Counted from the stretch's first letter, positions 46,232 to 54,213 are shown. The stretch: DNA of 64,000 nucleotides from Acholeplasma equirhinis (GCF_017052655.1 NZ_JAFIDC010000001.1:434001-498000), one strand, 5' to 3'. Made by a program: numbers and translations. Notes: generated from the sequence alone by a model not told the origin.

Positions 46232-47317
46232 ATGAAGAAAAACTGGCTAGTCATATTTGAAATAATTATATACATAGGTGTAATATTAATTTTCAATTTT
46301 TTTTTAAATGATATTTATGTAAGTATAAGAGGTTATAAAAACTATTTTAATAGTATGCCACTGGACTTTATTATTATCTATAAAACACTTCTTTATTTTA
46401 TACCAATATTAATACTAATCATTTTATTTAAATTAATAATTAACAAACAAAAAAAGACTGGTATTAATGGTATTTATAGGTTAATAAAAAAGATATTAAA
46501 ACCACATAAATTAGTTTCTATTTTAGTAATAATAGTGTCTATAGTATTATTATTTTCATATACAATAATCAATATTCATGATTTATTTATTTATTTTCCA
46601 ACTGACGCTCCAGGTGCGGAGAATATAGTAAGATATGAAGGTATTTATGAAAAAATCAATATTATTTCAGATGATGGAAATCAATATAATGGATGGGCAT
46701 TAATTGATGAATCTAACACTGAAACAATAATTTATTATGGTGGTAATGCTCAATTATCGGCTGTTTTCTTTATGAATCAAAATGAGTTAAAATGGAGAGA
46801 TTATCAAGGATTTAATTTTGTTATGGTAGATTATCCAGGATACGGGTTAAGTAGTGGAATACCTAATGAAAACGATATTAATGAAATGTCACTTAGCGTT
46901 TATGATTATGTAAGTAAGATGAAGTATGTAGATTCGAGTAAAATAGTTGTTATGGGTTTTAGTTTAGGAACAGGTGTTGCCTCCTATGTGGGTAGCCAAA
47001 GAAATGTATATAAATTAATTTTAGTATCCCCTTATACATCGTTAATTGATGTATTTAATGCTAGATTTCCAGTATTTTATGGCCCGTTTGAATTACTTAT
47101 TAAATCTAAATTTAAAACAATAGAAAGAATTGAAAATATAGATTCAGATGTTTTGATTATATATTCATTAAACGATGAAGTTATACCATATAGATTTTCA
47201 AAACAAGTTGTGGATAAAGGCAAGAACATAGAATCTCTTGTGTTAGAAGAAGAGAGTCATAACAATATTCTTAATAATGAATCGGTATTTATTAAGATTA
47301 GTGAATTTATTAGATAG
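46232..47317 (+). CDS. Membrane-anchored alpha/beta hydrolase
   Basis: 361 residues. Three transmembrane helices lie in the first 115 residues, followed by an external hydrolase domain with VDYPGYGLSSG, nucleophile Ser244 in GFSLGTG, Asp in SLNDEVIPY and His in EESHNNI. This is the BEM46/FrsA-like group. AAAGGA precedes the ATG. ATA and AGA codons are frequent and the gene is more AT-rich than core genes, consistent with acquisition. The substrate is unknown; the 265 bases upstream show no gene. Confidence 0.78.
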   Translation: MKKNWLVIFEIIIYIGVILIFNFFLNDIYVSIRGYKNYFNSMPLDFIIIYKTLLYFIPILILIILFKLIINKQKKTGINGIYRLIKKILKPHKLVSILVIIVSIVLLFSYTIINIHDLFIYFPTDAPGAENIVRYEGIYEKINIISDDGNQYNGWALIDESNTETIIYYGGNAQLSAVFFMNQNELKWRDYQGFNFVMVDYPGYGLSSGIPNENDINEMSLSVYDYVSKMKYVDSSKIVVMGFSLGTGVASYVGSQRNVYKLILVSPYTSLIDVFNARFPVFYGPFELLIKSKFKTIERIENIDSDVLIIYSLNDEVIPYRFSKQVVDKGKNIESLVLEEESHNNILNNESVFIKISEFIR

Positions 47318-47547
47318 TGTACTTTTAGTTATTATAACTACCACTTTTATTAAAAAATTCTTAGGTTAAACAAGACTAAGAATATATAAAATTAGGGTGC
47401 ATAAAAATAGTTAATGTTGCGTAATTGTATCAAAATAGGTAAACTAATACAGTCGAGTAAAGGGGATTTAAACCCTATTGAATATTCTTGGGGTTAAAAG
47501 ATCAATGATGGTGTTTCCGACAAGATAATTTCAAAGTAAAATCCAAA

Positions 47548-47716
47548 AAATATGTTACTTTGGTATTTTAGCCTCCTATCCAACCTTGTAAGTGGAAACA
47601 TATTTTAGCCGTTTTTGATGTTACTTCAATACACACAGGGGTGATTTTGCAAGCAATATGGTTTTTTCAACGCACGTTGAAAACATCGTATTGCTCGAAT
47701 TAAAATAGGCTAACCA
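47548..47716 (+). repeat. Right-end block and att-like repeat, copy 4 (island right boundary)
   Basis: AAATATGTTACTTTGG to the core spans 125 bases, as in copy 2. TTTTCAACG-CA-CGTTGAAAA and ATCGTATTGCT are kept, but after that the sequence diverges (CGAATTAAAATAGGCTAACC) and the methyltransferase-tail terminator is absent. Confidence 0.85.
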
Positions 47717-47742
47717 AGCATTCAAGATTATAAAACAAGGCC

Positions 47743-47845
47743 CTATAAAAAATTTGGAGGTTAATCCAAATTAGGCTATAAAAAATATGGAGGTCTACCT
47801 CCAAATATTTGATTGGGTATCATTTACCTCCAGATATTTTATATA
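47743..47845. repeat. Small inverted-repeat element (MITE-like)
   Basis: CTATAAAAAATTTGGAGGT (47743-47761) and CTATAAAAAATATGGAGGT (47776-47794) are direct copies; ACCTCCAAATATT (47797-) and ACCTCCAGATATTTTATA (47826-47843) are inverted relatives. The outer pair forms terminal inverted repeats of about 20 bp around a non-coding unit of about 100 bp. Confidence 0.55.
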
Positions 47846-47854
47846 CCTTAAAAC

Positions 47855-47890
47855 AATAGCTATATCGCGCTTGATATGGCTATTTTTCTT
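47855..47890 (+). terminator. Terminator-like hairpin
   Basis: AATAGCTATATC (47855-47866) pairs with GATATGGCTATT (47873-47884), six-base loop, then TTTCTTT. No gene immediately precedes it, so it may be a relic. Confidence 0.6.
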
Positions 47891-48076
47891 TGAATTCGTT
47901 TGAGCTTTATTTTTTTATTATTAATTAATACATTTAGCCAGATAAAACTCTTTATGTGATAACTGATTGATGACAATTAATATATACTGTAAATATATAG
48001 TAATGAATTCAAAGATATCATAAAGATTAAAAAAATTATAACTTGAATTCAAATTAACATTTAAGGGGAATATACC

Positions 48077-48615
48077 ATGTATAGTAGATCTGTAAATATG
48101 ACTGAAATAGAGTATATTGAGTATATGCGATTTTTAACATCAACAAATGATCAATTCAAGAAAATGTACAAATTAATTAAGTTTTTAATCCCTTTTTTTT
48201 GGTAACATTTTTTATATTATCAAGTATATTTATTAACGATGTAGTCACTATGATTATTATGTTTTCTGTATTTGTGATTGCTTCAATTCTTTCTATTTTT
48301 ATCGTTCCAAAAGTAATCAAAAAACAAGTAGAAAAGAATTTTATTAAAAATCTTAAAGAAAAAAATATGTTAGAGATGGTGATTCATTATGATTTTGAAG
48401 AAAATTATATTGAGTCTTTGATTAAGGGTTCGATTGGAAAAACTGATTATAATCAATTTGATCGCTTAAGCGAAACAAGTAACTTATTTTTGATTCACTT
48501 GAATGGACAAACTGAAGCAGTTGTAATTCCTAAAAGATGTTTTGAAGATGAGATGCAAGTTATTGATTTTAAAAAATTTATTGAACGAAAACTAAAAGAA
48601 AATAAGTCGCTATGA
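48077..48615 (+). pseudogene. YcxB-family membrane protein, frameshifted at an eight-T run
   Basis: An ATG at 48077 with AAGGGGA upstream opens 42 codons (TEIEYIEYMRFLTSTNDQF ...) ending TGG TAA at 48203. The homologous continuation runs in another frame from about 48199: two hydrophobic helices, then the YcxB-like domain (VIHYDFEENYIESLI, FLIHLNGQTEAVVIPKRCF). One extra T in the tract at 48193-48200 would join them into a protein of about 180 residues. It may be phase variation, a sequencing error or real decay. Confidence 0.8.
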
Positions 48616-48628
48616 TGCGACTTATTTT
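48601..48628 (+). terminator. Terminator of the YcxB-like gene
   Basis: AATAAGTCGC / GCGACTTATT with a six-base loop containing the gene's TGA stop, then a T run. Confidence 0.85.
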
Positions 48629-48655
48629 AATCTTTGTGTAAGTTATCTTAATTAT

Positions 48656-48684
48656 TTGACATATCAAATTAAATTAATTAGAAT
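48656..48684 (+). promoter_or_regulatory. Promoter of the DinB-like gene
   Basis: TTGACA (48656-48661), 17 bases, TAGAAT (48679-48684). Confidence 0.75.
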
Positions 48685-48714
48685 ATATTCAATTTATATG
48701 AAAGAGGGATACAT

Positions 48715-49164
48715 ATGATTAATCAGACGATAAAAGATAGAGTCTTACAAAGTATTAAAGAAACAAATGAATTTTTTGAAAACATTACTGTAGATGAATT
48801 AAGATCTAAACTACTTAATTTGCCATCAAATACTGTTGGTGCTCAAGCGTGGTGCATCATTGGTGCAAGAGAGTCTTATATGAAAGCTTACGTTGCAGGT
48901 AAATGGGTTGGATTTGAATGTTCATTAACCGAAATCTATGATGCTTCTAAAGTAAAACAAAAATTAGTTGAAACCGCAAAAATGGTTGAAGATTTAATGA
49001 ATCAATATCCTGATAAAAATGAACATCAACTTATTGATTTGCTGGAACACGAAGTGATGCATCATGGTCAACTGATTCGATATGCATATGCAAATAGAAT
49101 CCTATTCCCAATGAGCTGGATTCATAAATATGCACTTGATCAAGTCAAACCAAAGAACGAATAA
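48715..49164 (+). CDS. DinB-superfamily protein
   Basis: 149 residues of the DinB/YfiT four-helix-bundle type. Metal ligands appear as HEVMHHGQLIRYAY near residue 112, and an earlier helix holds WCIIGARESY. Such proteins often are thiol-dependent transferases or stress-linked enzymes, but the substrate here is unknown. AAAGAGGG precedes the ATG. It is a single-gene unit with its own promoter and terminator. Confidence 0.75.
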   Translation: MINQTIKDRVLQSIKETNEFFENITVDELRSKLLNLPSNTVGAQAWCIIGARESYMKAYVAGKWVGFECSLTEIYDASKVKQKLVETAKMVEDLMNQYPDKNEHQLIDLLEHEVMHHGQLIRYAYANRILFPMSWIHKYALDQVKPKNE

Positions 49165-49190
49165 CAATGGTAAATAACCATTGTTTTTTA
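49163..49190 (+). terminator. Terminator of the DinB-like gene
   Basis: AACAATGGT / ACCATTGTT, five-base loop, then TTTTT; the stop codon overlaps its first bases. Confidence 0.9.
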
Positions 49191-49252
49191 TTTATATTCT
49201 GTATATTTATAATACTTCCTCAAAATTAATTTTAGAATATAAGTAAAAATAC

Positions 49253-49283
49253 TTGACCTCTACGTTGCGTCATAGTTTATACT
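49253..49283 (+). promoter_or_regulatory. MerR-type promoter with a 19-bp spacer
   Basis: TTGACC (49253-49258) and TATACT (49278-49283) are separated by 19 bases containing CTACGTTGCGTCATAG, with TGAC and GTCA at the dyad edges. An overlong spacer is the hallmark of promoters that MerR activators twist into shape, so the downstream MerR gene is probably autoregulated. Confidence 0.75.
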
Positions 49284-49299
49284 AAAGTTGGTGATATAA

Positions 49300-50055
49300 A
49301 TGACATTTAAAAATAGTGAACTTGCCAAGCTAGCAGGCATTAGTACACGAACACTTAGATATTATGACCAAGTAAATCTTTTAAAGCCAAAACGAAATGA
49401 TGATTCAAATTATCGTTATTATAGTCAAGATGATGTTGATAAGTTGCAACACATTCTAATATTGAAAGAAATGGGTTTAGAGATTGAAGCCATAAAAAAA
49501 CTTTTAAAAATAAAAGATTTAACTTCTCGTATAGAACTTTTTGGAAAGCATTTAGTTGAACTAAATTTGAAAAAAAGTAAGTTGGAGAAATTAATATCTA
49601 ATGTCAATAACACCATTAAAGCTATGAAAGGAGAAATTAAAATGAGTGACCAATCAAAGTTTGAAGGTTTAAAAGATGATCTCATCAAACATAATGAAGA
49701 AACTTACAAAGAAGAAGTTATTTCCTTTTGGGGACAAAAAGCTTATGAAGATGCTAAAAAGTACTTCAAAAATATGTCTGAAGAGAAATTTAATCAGTTT
49801 AATCAAATTCAAATTGATTTAATTCATACATTACAACATGCAAAAGAAAACCCAAACGATTTAAGTTTAAGAGAAAAAGCAGCAAGACTACACAAAGAAT
49901 GGATTATGATTGCATGGGGTAAATATAACCTAGAAGCACATCATAATCTCGTTAAGATGTATGTTGACGATGAAAGATTTAAGCGATATTATGATCAACA
50001 TGGTGAAGGACTTGCAAAACTCTTAAGGGATTCAGTATTAGAGTACATCAAATAA
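49300..50055 (+). CDS. MerR-family regulator with TipAS-like ligand domain
   Basis: 251 residues. The N-terminal MerR winged helix (KLAGISTRTLRYYDQVNLL, NYRYYSQDDVDKLQHI) is followed by a coiled coil and, from about residue 115, a TipAS antibiotic-recognition-type domain (KEWIMIAWGKYNLEAHHNLVKMYV). Relatives activate their own promoter when bound to drugs or peptides. A MerR-type promoter lies immediately upstream and a terminator downstream; no efflux gene is attached. Confidence 0.88.
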   Translation: MTFKNSELAKLAGISTRTLRYYDQVNLLKPKRNDDSNYRYYSQDDVDKLQHILILKEMGLEIEAIKKLLKIKDLTSRIELFGKHLVELNLKKSKLEKLISNVNNTIKAMKGEIKMSDQSKFEGLKDDLIKHNEETYKEEVISFWGQKAYEDAKKYFKNMSEEKFNQFNQIQIDLIHTLQHAKENPNDLSLREKAARLHKEWIMIAWGKYNLEAHHNLVKMYVDDERFKRYYDQHGEGLAKLLRDSVLEYIK

Positions 50056-50060
50056 TAGAT

Positions 50061-50087
50061 TAACGGTCTTAATTGACCGTTTTTTTG
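50061..50087 (+). terminator. Terminator of the MerR-family gene
   Basis: AACGGTC / GACCGTT, six-base loop, then seven T. Confidence 0.92.
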
Positions 50088-50187
50088 TCGTTTTTTTACC
50101 ATTTATTATATTTGATAAGTTGTATGATTGCTAGTTTTATATAAAAGTGCTAATATCATTTTGAATGTATGAATTGAGGGGCATTAT

Positions 50188-51483
50188 ATGGCAATTATTG
50201 TCTTTGTAACAACTGTAATTTTGATGATGTCAGGTTTAATCTTTTTTCCAAAAATTAGACTATTTAAAAAAGAATTTGAATCGTATTGGTTAATTGTTCT
50301 AATTGGTGCAATCGTTGCAATTTTCACAACTGGAATGGACTCTAAAAACTTGATTGATTCAATCTTTAAAGATAGTGAAATGAACCCAATTAAATTGGTT
50401 ACATTTTTTATTTCAATGACTATTTTATCGATTTATTTAAATGAGATTGGATTCTTCCAAAAAGTAGCCTATTGGGTGTTAAAAAAAGTTAATAATCATC
50501 AGAATAAAATATTCTTATATTTTTCACTCCTTGTAAGTATACTCACAATATTTGTAAGTAATGATGTCATCATCTTAACATTTATTCCAATCATGATTTA
50601 TTTTGCAAGACATGCAAAAATTAATCCATTACCTTATTTGTTTGCAGTATTGGTATTTGCTAATACTTTCAGTTTAATTTTGATTGTAGGTAATCCAACA
50701 AACGTATATCTTGCGACAAATCAAAATATTTCATTTCTCGAATATATGAAAGTGATGTTTATTCCAGGCATAATCACTGGAATTGTAAGTTATTTAATAT
50801 TATGGTTTATATTTAGAAAAGAACTTAAAAAGCAAATTGAAGTACCGATGGATCAAGTTATAGAAATAGATCAAACTAAAATGGTCTTGGGTTTAGTACA
50901 TCTAGGTATAACCTTAGTATTACTAACCCTATCTAATTTGATTTCGCTTGAAATGTGGATTATCACAATCGTTGCAGATATTTCGTTATTAGGAATTACT
51001 TATTTTATAAACAGAAAACATAAAAACTCTCAGCACTTAATCAAGAGTACTTTAAAAAAGGCACCATGGACATTTATTCCTTTAATAATTGGTATGTATA
51101 TATTAGTTGATAGTGTTAAACAAAATGGTTTTCACGTTGAAGTTTTTAATTTGTTAAATCAATTTGATCCAATATATGGTTATGGTATTTCAACATTTTT
51201 CCTTGCAAACATTATGAATAATTTACCAATGACAATGTTTATGCAACTTGTTATTGAAGAAGTACCTGCATACTTAACACTAAAGGTAACATATGCTTCA
51301 ATCATTGGTGCGAATCTTGGGGTTTTATTATCACCATTTGGAGCATTAGCAGGATTAATGTGGTACGACCTACTTAAGCAGCATGAGATAAAAATAAGTA
51401 TTGGAAAATACATAAAAACATTATTAATCTTAGGTATTGTTTCGCTATTAATGGGATTATTTGTTTTAAGTCTAATTATTTAA
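50188..51483 (+). CDS. ArsB/SLC13-type (ion transporter superfamily) permease
   Basis: 431 residues with ten or more hydrophobic segments in two repeated halves. Hallmarks are SNDVIILTF and GNPTNVYLA in the first half and NIMNNLPMTMF with GANLGVLLSPFGALAGL in the second, the paired re-entrant motifs of the ArsB/NhaD/SLC13 superfamily. AGGGG precedes the ATG. No arsenate or regulatory genes adjoin it, so the substrate (arsenite, an organic anion or Na+) is open. Confidence 0.82.
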   Translation: MAIIVFVTTVILMMSGLIFFPKIRLFKKEFESYWLIVLIGAIVAIFTTGMDSKNLIDSIFKDSEMNPIKLVTFFISMTILSIYLNEIGFFQKVAYWVLKKVNNHQNKIFLYFSLLVSILTIFVSNDVIILTFIPIMIYFARHAKINPLPYLFAVLVFANTFSLILIVGNPTNVYLATNQNISFLEYMKVMFIPGIITGIVSYLILWFIFRKELKKQIEVPMDQVIEIDQTKMVLGLVHLGITLVLLTLSNLISLEMWIITIVADISLLGITYFINRKHKNSQHLIKSTLKKAPWTFIPLIIGMYILVDSVKQNGFHVEVFNLLNQFDPIYGYGISTFFLANIMNNLPMTMFMQLVIEEVPAYLTLKVTYASIIGANLGVLLSPFGALAGLMWYDLLKQHEIKISIGKYIKTLLILGIVSLLMGLFVLSLII

Positions 51484-51488
51484 TAAAA

Positions 51489-51530
51489 AAAATCGTTTAA
51501 AGGCCTAACACCTTTGAAACGATTTTATTT
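51489..51530. terminator. Bidirectional terminator
   Basis: AAAATCGTTT pairs with AAACGATTTT, continued inside by AAGG/CCTT, with A and T runs on either side, between the permease and the leftward GGDEF gene. The GGDEF stop lies inside it. Confidence 0.88.
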
Positions 51531-52534
51531 TTACCTTCACTTTTTGCTTGATATAACAATTCATCAGCAATTGAAATTAAATTAGGATGTCCCATATAAT
51601 GCAGCGGCATATAAACAAGACCAATTGAAATTGAAAGTTGTTTATCAATAGAATTTCCAATTTCAATAACGTTATTTCTTAAAAGTTCTGCAAATTGGTA
51701 AACTTCATTCACATCATTTGATCTAACTAAAACAGTGAACTCTTCACCACCATATCTAGCAATATAATGATTTGCTTGCTTAACTGATTTAAATACATCT
51801 GAAACAGTTTGTAGAATTTCATCACCATATATATGACCATATGTATCATTAAATAATTTAAAATCATCAGTATCAATCATCATTAGACCGATTCCGGTCT
51901 CATTTTCATCTTGTAATTTCTCGTAAGTGTATACAAAACTTGTACGATTAGGAAGCCCTGTTAAATAATCTGTTGAAGCTAGAATTGCTAATTGTTCATG
52001 CGCTTCTTTAGTTGTATTAAAGAAGAAGGCAGTTGTTCTTGCAACACTCACCATACAAAATACTAAATTGATGATCATGAATACCATTTGAAGTTCGATA
52101 GATAAGTTTTCAAGTGGCCCATAATAATAAGTTAAGATACCACATAAAATGTAGACTGCACCAAGACAAACCATGATATGGAATTTGGTAGACCTTTTCC
52201 AATTTGTAAAAATTGTTAAGCTTGTCATTAAGAATGCATAAAATAAGAAATTTGAAATAAAACCGAAGATAACCGAATAAGCTCCAGTTGTCAAAGAACA
52301 AACGATGATAAATATTAATGAAGCCAGAGCATGTTTTGACTTTTTATTAGCATAAAGCGATGTTAAGATAGCAGACACGATTAGGATATTGATTAATAAA
52401 TACCAATAATATCCAAGAATAACTAATAAAATGCTATAAAGTATAACAATGAAAAAGGAAGACAAGTACACATTGCGTGCTTGGTCTTTATATTGTGTCT
52501 TATTCCATTTTTCTTGAAATTTATTAGCAATCAA
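51497..52534 (-). CDS. Membrane GGDEF-domain protein (diguanylate cyclase)
   Basis: 345 residues. About six hydrophobic segments fill the first 165 residues, then a GGDEF domain: TDYLTGLPNRTSF, MIDTDDFKLFNDTYGHIYGD, the active loop RYGGEEF near residue 260, and LSISIG. All catalytic residues appear intact, so it should make cyclic di-GMP from GTP. No RxxD inhibitory site precedes GGEEF in the usual place. It forms a single-gene unit. Confidence 0.92.
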   Translation of the reverse strand: MIANKFQEKWNKTQYKDQARNVYLSSFFIVILYSILLVILGYYWYLLINILIVSAILTSLYANKKSKHALASLIFIIVCSLTTGAYSVIFGFISNFLFYAFLMTSLTIFTNWKRSTKFHIMVCLGAVYILCGILTYYYGPLENLSIELQMVFMIINLVFCMVSVARTTAFFFNTTKEAHEQLAILASTDYLTGLPNRTSFVYTYEKLQDENETGIGLMMIDTDDFKLFNDTYGHIYGDEILQTVSDVFKSVKQANHYIARYGGEEFTVLVRSNDVNEVYQFAELLRNNVIEIGNSIDKQLSISIGLVYMPLHYMGHPNLISIADELLYQAKSEGKNKIVSKVLGL

Positions 52535-52673
52535 TGTTTTACTTACCTCTCAGATTAATCTTTATACTATTATATATCTTTTTATATTAACTGTAAATTA
52601 AAGGCTTCCATCCTTAAGGATGATATAATAATTACATGACAATATGTAAGAATGTCTAAAGAAGGTGCAATTA

Positions 52674-53219
52674 ATGAGTGAATTTAATAGAGAAAATCTA
52701 TTGAAAACTTTAGAAAATAGATTTTTAAGACATATGTATCGACATCCAAATTTGACATGGCAAGAAGTCTTAAATAAGTTGGAATCTAATGAAAAAGCAT
52801 TAGAAACCATTTTTAATATGGAAGAAACAGGTGGTGAACCTGACCTTGTAGCTAGATTTAAAGATGATAATCCATTTATTTATGTTGATTGTTCAAAAGA
52901 ATCTCCATCAGGTAGACGTAGTCTATGTTATGATAGAAGAGCTTGGGAAGAAAGAAAAGAATATAAACCGCAAGGTACTGCAATGGATCTTGCACGTGAG
53001 TTAGGTATCAAGATGTTAGATGATGCAGAATATCGAAAACTTCAAACGATTGAACCTTTTGATTTAAAAACTTCTTCATGGGTTGTCACACCGTCAAGAA
53101 TTAGAGAATTAGGTGGTGCAATTTTCTGTGATCGTCGTTATGATACAGTTTTTACTTATCATAATGGTGCAGATAGTTATTATGCGGCAAGAGGATTTAG
53201 AGGTTATATTAGTTTATAA
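52674..53219 (+). CDS. DUF4256-family protein
   Basis: 181 residues. The ATG at 52674 follows AAGAAGGTG; an in-frame GTG nine bases earlier is part of that site. Conserved stretches include EETGGEPDLVARF, YVDCSKESPSGRRSLCYDR and GGAIFCDRRYDTVFTYHNGA, typical of this uncharacterised family. It is cytosolic, with no membrane helix. It heads a group of three closely spaced genes with an esterase and a pseudouridine synthase. Confidence 0.78.
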   Translation: MSEFNRENLLKTLENRFLRHMYRHPNLTWQEVLNKLESNEKALETIFNMEETGGEPDLVARFKDDNPFIYVDCSKESPSGRRSLCYDRRAWEERKEYKPQGTAMDLARELGIKMLDDAEYRKLQTIEPFDLKTSSWVVTPSRIRELGGAIFCDRRYDTVFTYHNGADSYYAARGFRGYISL

Positions 53220-53238
53220 AATCAGTTAAGGGGAAAAT

Positions 53239-54207
53239 ATGGATACTGAAAAAGAGCCAATCATTCATCCAGAGTTAAGATTAAGTGCAGCATTTATTAA
53301 GTTTTTCTTACCATCGTTTAAAGAAAATACCGCCCAACTTGCAAATACTGTTTTAGGTACAATGAAAGGTAAATGTAAAGTTAGACTTTATTATGAACAA
53401 AGATTTATTCAAAGACTCGATGGAAGTGACTTAAGAATTACCGTATATGCACCAATCATTAGAAAACCTAATGCACCTGTACTCGTTTGGTTCCATGGTG
53501 GTGGTTATGGTTTAGGTACACCTGAGATGAATGAAAAACTATTTAAAAAACTCATTGATCGTACCGGTTGTGTCATTATTTCTCCAGATTATCGATTATC
53601 TGTTGAATCCCCTTATCCTGCAGCAATTGATGATTGTTATACCACATTAAAATGGGTAAAAGATTACGGAGCTGAATATATGATTAACATCAATCAAATA
53701 ATGGTTGGTGGTGAATCTGCAGGTGGTGGTTTAACAGCTGCTATCACACATATGGCAAGAGATAAAGGTGAGGTAAACATTGCCTTTCAAATTCCTTTAT
53801 ATCCAATGATTGATGATAGAATGCAAACCGAATCTGCTACAGATAATCTAAAAGATCCTATATGGAATTCCAAATCCAATTATGAAGGTTGGAAATTATA
53901 TTTAGGTGATTTGTTTGAAACCGAAAAAGTACCGGTTTATGCTGCTGCAGCTCGTGCAGATAATTTTAAAAACTTACCACCTTGTTTAACTTACGTAGGT
54001 TCAGTTGAACCATTTTTAGATGAAACTAGAATTTACGTAGAAAAATTAAAAGCTGAAGGCATTCCAGTTTATTTCAATATTTACGATGGTGGATTCCATG
54101 CGTTTGATACATTAATTTCAAATAGCAGTATAGCAAAAGAAGCAATAGAATTTTTGCTTGATACCTTTGAATATGCAACACAAAATTATTTTAAAGAAAA
54201 TAGGTAG
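53239..54207 (+). CDS. Alpha/beta hydrolase, hormone-sensitive-lipase-type esterase
   Basis: 322 residues. The HGGG oxyanion motif lies in VWFHGGGYGLG, the nucleophile in GGESAGGGL, the Asp in EPFLDE and the His in DGGFHAFD. This is the HSL/acetyl-esterase group (family IV lipases). AAGGGGAA precedes the ATG. Nothing suggests secretion. It lies 19 bases after the DUF4256 gene. Confidence 0.85.
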   Translation: MDTEKEPIIHPELRLSAAFIKFFLPSFKENTAQLANTVLGTMKGKCKVRLYYEQRFIQRLDGSDLRITVYAPIIRKPNAPVLVWFHGGGYGLGTPEMNEKLFKKLIDRTGCVIISPDYRLSVESPYPAAIDDCYTTLKWVKDYGAEYMININQIMVGGESAGGGLTAAITHMARDKGEVNIAFQIPLYPMIDDRMQTESATDNLKDPIWNSKSNYEGWKLYLGDLFETEKVPVYAAAARADNFKNLPPCLTYVGSVEPFLDETRIYVEKLKAEGIPVYFNIYDGGFHAFDTLISNSSIAKEAIEFLLDTFEYATQNYFKENR

Positions 54208-54213
54208 TTAAAA

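Larger units (their letters stand above)
47318..48076 (+). other. Non-coding right end of the island
   Basis: 759 bases holding an iteron-like AGGGTGCATAAAA (47394), a short open tail reading SSKGDLNPIEYSWG, the fourth right-end block and core (47548-47716), an inverted-repeat element (47743-47845) and a terminator (47855-47890). 47891-48076 is plain AT-rich sequence with no feature seen except the ribosome-binding site AAGGGGA of the YcxB-like gene. Confidence 0.65.

Noticed and set aside
47452-47500. DLNPIE motif as proof of an IS630-type transposase
   Set aside because: Only about 15 codons are readable, no D...D motifs or terminal repeats of an IS are present, and the parallel copy at 41.3 kb differs. 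It is kept only as a shared remnant peptide.
35357-47716. The repeated sequences as a CRISPR array
   Set aside because: Repeat spacing is 2.4-3.7 kb with genes between, the units are 114-260 bases and there are no cas genes.
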